The position numbers were made by a program, and so were the translations under genes. Below, one piece after another: positions 16,384 to 20,546 of a stretch of DNA of 20,546 nt. The DNA is taken from NCBI GenBank assembly GCA_009602725.1, contig WELB01000180.1, positions 209,188-229,733 on the forward strand. Reading direction: 5' to 3'. This DNA is from Spirogloea muscicola (lineage: Eukaryota; Streptophyta; Zygnematophyceae; Spirogloeales; Spirogloeaceae). A model generated the notes under the pieces. That model was not told the DNA's origin. It did not search any database and saw only the letters and a list, made by a program, of their open reading frames with translations. Position 1 is the first letter of the stretch; each line of letters begins with the position of its first letter.

Positions 16384-19300
16384 CTAGTCAACATAACCTC
16401 GACTAAGCATGGCTGCCTCAAAACGCTTGGAGGATGCAAGACGCATTTCCGAGGACATCTCATCCTCTGGTGAAGGATAGTAGTCGCCCCATACTTCCAC
16501 ATCCCGTAGCTCCGTCATCCGTTTCAGCATGAAGAGAACGTGCTCACTGACTGTTCCATGCACAAGGAGCTTCCGAACTTTTGCACAGGATGACAGGATG
16601 CCAGCGGATACCATCGAAAGTGGTCTGACAAGCAAACAACACCAAGCTATTAGTAAGAAGCCAATACTTGGCTATGAGCGGCCACTTCCACCTCAGCCAA
16701 CTTCTGGTGGATATTCACAAGCTGCAGAAGCCCATGCCAGTGCTCACCTGCGATTGAGGTCCTTGTCAGTCGGAGGCCAATACTCCAAGCCTGCAGCACA
16801 TTAACGCAGCAGCCATTAGAGAAGCAATCAAGGAGCGCTGCTGCATGGATGACATTGAGTGGCAACCATTCTATGTCAAAAGTGACAAGAGATGCTCATG
16901 TGCTCACTGGTCATGGGCAGGTGTTGGATGCCATTCAGATGGAAGCGCTCCCACAAGCTGACATCCGTGAAGCCTGGAGGACAACTAGCAGAAAAACCAG
17001 TGACCTTGCTGAGGTTGATTCTGCAGCAGGCGAGCGATGGAAAGCAAGCCAAGCAGGCCAGGCCAAAGGCGCGAGCGCCTGGACCAGCCAGATCTGGACA
17101 GGCGCCCTCCACCTCCACCTTTACCTGCGCAGGAGGCGGGCAAGACTGCAGTGAGCTTGTGCTTGCTGCATTGGAGATGCTTTGCAACTTCAACTCTTGG
17201 CATAGTAGCATGATGCTGTGGGCTCAAAGTGCAGCAGATTCACCTCTGCAAGGGCTGGACAAATATCCAAGCCTGCTGTAATCAAGGGGGTCAGTAGAGC
17301 TCCCAGAGGTGCCCACACAACGAGTGCTTTCAGCGAAGGCCAGAAAGGCCTGGCAGGCAGCTGATCATCGTCCACGAAAGGCATTCGATCTGGGCCTGGC
17401 TGAGACGCATCTCCACTACGCAGCCCACCCCTCCTGCCATCTGCAGGTGGTCTCTCGGAAGGTGCACTACTTCGCCAGTCGCAGTCCAGAGACAGGGCTC
17501 TCAGACGCTGCCTCATTGGTGTCAAGGCAGCTAAGAGGTGCTTGGTGGGAATGGTGCGGCACTGGGTGATGGAGACTTCAACCAATGCCGGTAGCGACTG
17601 TGCCAGACACCGTAAGCCTGCCCTCGTGAGACTTGGACAGTTGCAAAGACTGCAGCACAAGCCAGTGCATCCAGTGATCAGTAGAACGCCTTCCGTCACT
17701 CGGCACAAGCTCTGCAACAACTCAAAAGGAGTGCAACTGCCCTGAATAATAGATGGAGAAGCTCAAATAGACAGGCAATACCAGCAATATCAGCAGCACT
17801 TACTCAGTTCTTAGCTGTACTATAAATAGAGAGGCCCATAGTCCATCTCTACAGCAGAGCATGAATGATTTTGGCTGAAACTCTAAGTTGAAGCCTACAG
17901 AGCTTTGCACCTGAGCTTGCTAAGTTGTCGGAAGCTGTCTGCAATCTCATGAGCGCCCCTGTCCGACACGCCTGGTCTGTGCTTCAATGTCAGCTCCCTC
18001 AAGGACAGCCGAAACGACGACGAAGACATTGTCTTGATAAGGTCACCACCAGCTTCAAAGCAACCCAGATGAAGGGATGTTAAGCCTGAACAGTTCATTG
18101 ACAGAGCTTCCATGCAGGCAGCGCCATCCTGGACCCTCTGGGACAGCATAATCTTCAAGTCCTGAAGCTCTGGAAGTTCTCGTGAAAAGGCCTTCATGTG
18201 AAGACAACACACAGCCAGCAGATCAGTCACCTTCCCCGACCGTTTCTCAATGAATCTAGGCACAGCCATAGCAAGTTGAAGCCTGACATATTTTGAGGAA
18301 TTGTATCTTACTATCTCTGCAGAGAGCTAAAGACGTGTCATGATGGAAAAGCACCACATCACTCCACTGGATTAGGTGCTGGTGAGGGCACCCTTTGGCT
18401 GAGAGTGTTGACTCCTGAATTTCAATGCTTGATCTAGGATCCAGGAGTTTGCCTTTGTCAGTGAGGCATAGCCGCCTGAGGCCTGTGCAAGATCTTGCTA
18501 TTGCAAGTAGGCCAGCATCACTCAATGCATCCTGATATCGAGGGTCCGATTCACATACACTGCACACAATGCCATGAAGCAGCAATCAGCGAACCAAGTT
18601 CTAGCTTGGAGTAATTCATGATAGTTGAGGTGCCACTCACAATATAGATCTACCAGAGAGGAGGCATGTTCATACCTTGCCATACAAGCAATACACTACA
18701 TGGCCTGTGCATGGCAGGGCACTAGCTGTACCGATCGCCAGCGAGGGTGCGAAGACTATGCATTATCTTACCATGAGAGCTCCTCAAGCTTGGGGCAGTG
18801 TCTTGCTATTGTAACCAGCTGGCTATTGGTGAAATTGTCTTCTGCTGACAGCTTCAGCAGGTTGAGCTTAAGGAGGTTGGATGCAGTTTGTGGACATGCC
18901 TGCATTGCTGTAGGAACATCATTTGTCCAGCAATGAAACTCAGATAAATCCAGGGCAGTCAGCTGTGTACACATCTGTAGCAGCGGGATAAGCTCTACTC
19001 CTGCCTCCAAATTGACCAAGTCCTTGTGGGCCTTGTTATGCCACCTCACTAATGAGGTGGCATAGTTGCAACTCTTTGAAAAGTTCAGCATGCATCTTTC
19101 AAGTACAGTGACGACTCTTCAGGAGAGAATGTCAATACCGGAGGTACTACTGCGTTTTGTGTATGCCTGTGTGAACATTTGTTACATTCCACAAGTGATG
19201 CATCAAGTATGTCTCAGCAAGTGAGCTATTGGGGCTCAGAAAGGCTTTGGGTACCCTCTGTGACTCACTTTGAGGCAAGGCCAGATCTTGGCTACAGTCC

Positions 19301-19979
19301 TTACGTCGTCAGCCTCTCGTACATAGAACTTCAAGCTCTTCACCCGTGGAAATGAGTCTTGTAATAGTGCTGGAAGGTAGGGCCTGTCCTGAATCTGCAG
19401 CGGATAACCCCAGGGGCTGCATGAAGGAAGACAATTGATGATACAAAGGCCTCTCAGGAGCTTCATAGGAGACAGATCACATGTCAGAAGCATGCAACAA
19501 GAAGCGGAAGGATCACTGCTGTCGGCTCCGACGAGTATGGAGCCACAAGCCAAAATTGGCAAAGGGAAACCATGAGCATGCTGATACCATGCATGATTCA
19601 AGTACCACGCGTCAGTCTAAGAGAAGGTAACAAACAAGGCCGTCAACGCACATAGCAAAACGAGTTGGACAGTTTGCCTTGACCTGCATCGAGAGAGGTC
19701 CAGGTACTCCACTTGGGTGAATGTCTGCGGCACCAGCTGGAGTTCGCCATTGTTACCCTTGAGAGCCAGCTTATCACGTGTCTGCCTCTCCCATTCATTC
19801 CACGCCCTGCACGCCAATGACATGCAGTTCCTGGTGCGCACGTCGTCGACGAGCGACATTATCTGCAGTATGATCTCCGAGGAGAGGTCCATGATCGAGG
19901 TGGACTTCGGCATTTGCTGCGCTGGCCCATCTTTGGTGTGCCCCTCGGCCTGACGTTGCCGCTTGCATGTCCTGTCCAT
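16384..19979 (-). CDS. MAX2: F-box/LRR protein MAX2 (D3) homologue, nine exons
   Basis: MAX2/D3 is the F-box subunit of an SCF ubiquitin ligase that, in land plants, pairs with KAI2 or D14 hydrolases and targets SMXL repressors in karrikin and strigolactone signalling; it acts in the nucleus. Exons in transcript order are 19979-19684, 19416-19269, 19073-18772, 18559-18392, 18282-17911, 17649-17244, 17124-16908, 16790-16748 and 16624-16384. Introns are GT-AG and the exon lengths total 731 codons exactly; Arabidopsis MAX2 has 693 residues. Matches to plant MAX2 run end to end: F-box MDLSSEIILQIMSLV and RTRNCMSLACRAW (about 30-70), LVPQTFTQVEYLDLS, SPWGYPLQ, LVRWHNKA, LDLSEFHCWTNDVP, DPRYQDALSD, PLITAGLDICPAL, FGLACLACFP, LWERFHLNGI, LEYWPPTDKDLNRRPLS and DYYPSPEDEMSSEMR. 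The leucine-rich repeats lie between. ATGs at 19913 and 19892 could also be the start; a frame open to 20021 begins with TTG. The N-terminal extension is basic (KRQRQ). Confidence 0.94.
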
Positions 19980-20203
19980 GTCGTCGCCTTCGTGCTTAGT
20001 TAGAGACTCATTGGTTCTCAAAGTCCGTTCCTATTGGACCTCATTGGACCTTGTCGTCCTCATTGGCGCAGCGGAGGCACCATCGGGCTTGACTAATCAG
20101 GCACATTATGTGCCGTCAACCTCGCTGGGAGAGTGAGCTTGTATGCAAAGCCAGCCTTCGCGACACATTCGGTCGCTCGAGGGCCGCGTCTCAGCTTCCG
20201 CTC
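19980..20203. promoter_or_regulatory. MAX2: Divergent promoter with four CCAAT boxes facing MAX2
   Basis: ATTGG, which is CCAAT on the MAX2 strand, occurs at 20010-20014, 20033-20037, 20043-20047 and 20062-20066, all 31 to 88 bases upstream of the proposed MAX2 ATG. Two copies sit in a direct repeat (ATTGGACCTCATTGGACC). A small hairpin, GGCACA-TTA-TGTGCC, follows at 20100-20114. CCAAT boxes bind NF-Y factors in plants. No TATA box is obvious. If the reading frame at 20204 is a gene, this 224-base stretch serves both. Confidence 0.5.
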
Positions 20204-20546
20204 ATGACGACCTTCAGGGCCCGTCGTGACAAGCTGGTCAGTGCTAAGCACAGCGAGCGCGCGGCCCGGTGGCTGTCATCTCCCGGCAGCAGAGCCTGTG
20301 GTAGAAAACCACTTAGCGGCGCCAAGGCTCGCTTCGAGCCAATGGAGCCGCAGGCTCGACTCCTGGAATCGTGGACGACGAGGCAGCTTTGGCCTCGCGA
20401 GCTGCGACAAAGCGCGTGCGCTCGCTCGACGCCCTCGCGCGCCCGACTGCAGCCGAGCAGCACCCGGCTGCGGCCTCCGGACCAAGGCGGCGGGTGGCAG
20501 GCCGGCGCGGTGCGGGCCAAGGCGCGGTGGAGGCGCCGGCGGCGGC
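20204..20546 (+). CDS. Possible 5' exon of an unknown gene (3' partial)
   Basis: An ATG at 20204 (CTCATGACG) opens a frame with no stop for the 114 codons to the window edge. It starts MTTFRARRDKLVSAKHSERA and is rich in Arg, Ser and Ala, ending in a CGG run. Composition rises to the GC-rich level of the DPH1 and DCAF1 exons. Such a start could be an organelle-targeting peptide, but GC-rich DNA also stays open by chance, and the opposite strand is open too (20191-20520). No family was recognised. Treat it as a weak candidate for the gene diverging from MAX2. Confidence 0.25.
   Translation, partial: MTTFRARRDKLVSAKHSERAARWLSSPGSRACGRKPLSGAKARFEPMEPQARLLESWTTRQLWPRELRQSACARSTPSRARLQPSSTRLRPPDQGGGWQAGAVRAKARWRRRRR

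Noticed and set aside
19041-19060. 8-bp inverted repeat CCACCTCA...TGAGGTGG
   Set aside because: It lies inside MAX2 exon 3 over the conserved LVRWHNK segment, so protein coding explains it well enough.
19980-20021. MAX2 starting at 20021
   Set aside because: The codon there is TTG, not ATG; the first in-frame ATG is at 19979.
1-20546. tRNA, rRNA, CRISPR arrays and transposase genes
   Set aside because: None was seen on either strand. The intron-rich eukaryotic context also makes a CRISPR array implausible.

Overview
This is nuclear DNA of a green-lineage eukaryote, most likely a green alga. Genes are split by many short GT-AG introns, exons are GC-rich with long GCC/CGG runs, and all three recognisable proteins match their land-plant counterparts closely. 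A clear MAX2/D3 orthologue would fit an early-diverging streptophyte alga, but the window alone does not settle the lineage. Assignments rest on remembered family sequences and on splice phases that add up exactly; no search was run.

Layout, left to right. (1) 1-1871, plus strand: 3' part of DPH1, the radical-SAM enzyme that starts diphthamide synthesis on eEF2. (2) 2376-4077, minus strand: a four-exon gene for a low-complexity protein of about 450 residues that I do not recognise. It converges on DPH1. (3) 4078-7150: about 3 kb between two divergent genes, with no credible gene but full of short dispersed repeats, many built around a GGGCTGG...CCAGCCC hairpin. (4) 7151-15388, plus strand: DCAF1, the substrate receptor of CUL4-DDB1 ubiquitin ligases, reconstructed as 13 exons and about 2,055 residues. 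(5) 15389-16383: convergent intergenic DNA with an AATAAA signal and a strong hairpin. (6) 16384-19979, minus strand: MAX2, the F-box/leucine-rich-repeat receptor subunit of an SCF ligase, nine exons and about 730 residues. (7) 19980-20203: a short divergent promoter with four CCAAT boxes facing MAX2. (8) 20204-20546: an open reading frame running off the right edge, perhaps the first exon of another gene.

Two genes encode substrate receptors of different cullin-RING ubiquitin ligases (CUL4-DDB1-DCAF1 and SCF-MAX2) and lie tail to tail. Nothing in the sequence shows that they act together. Two single N bases (3942 and 7193) each sit in a GC-rich trinucleotide run inside a first exon. Dropping either one gives better gene models, so both look like assembly uncertainty and not real sequence.
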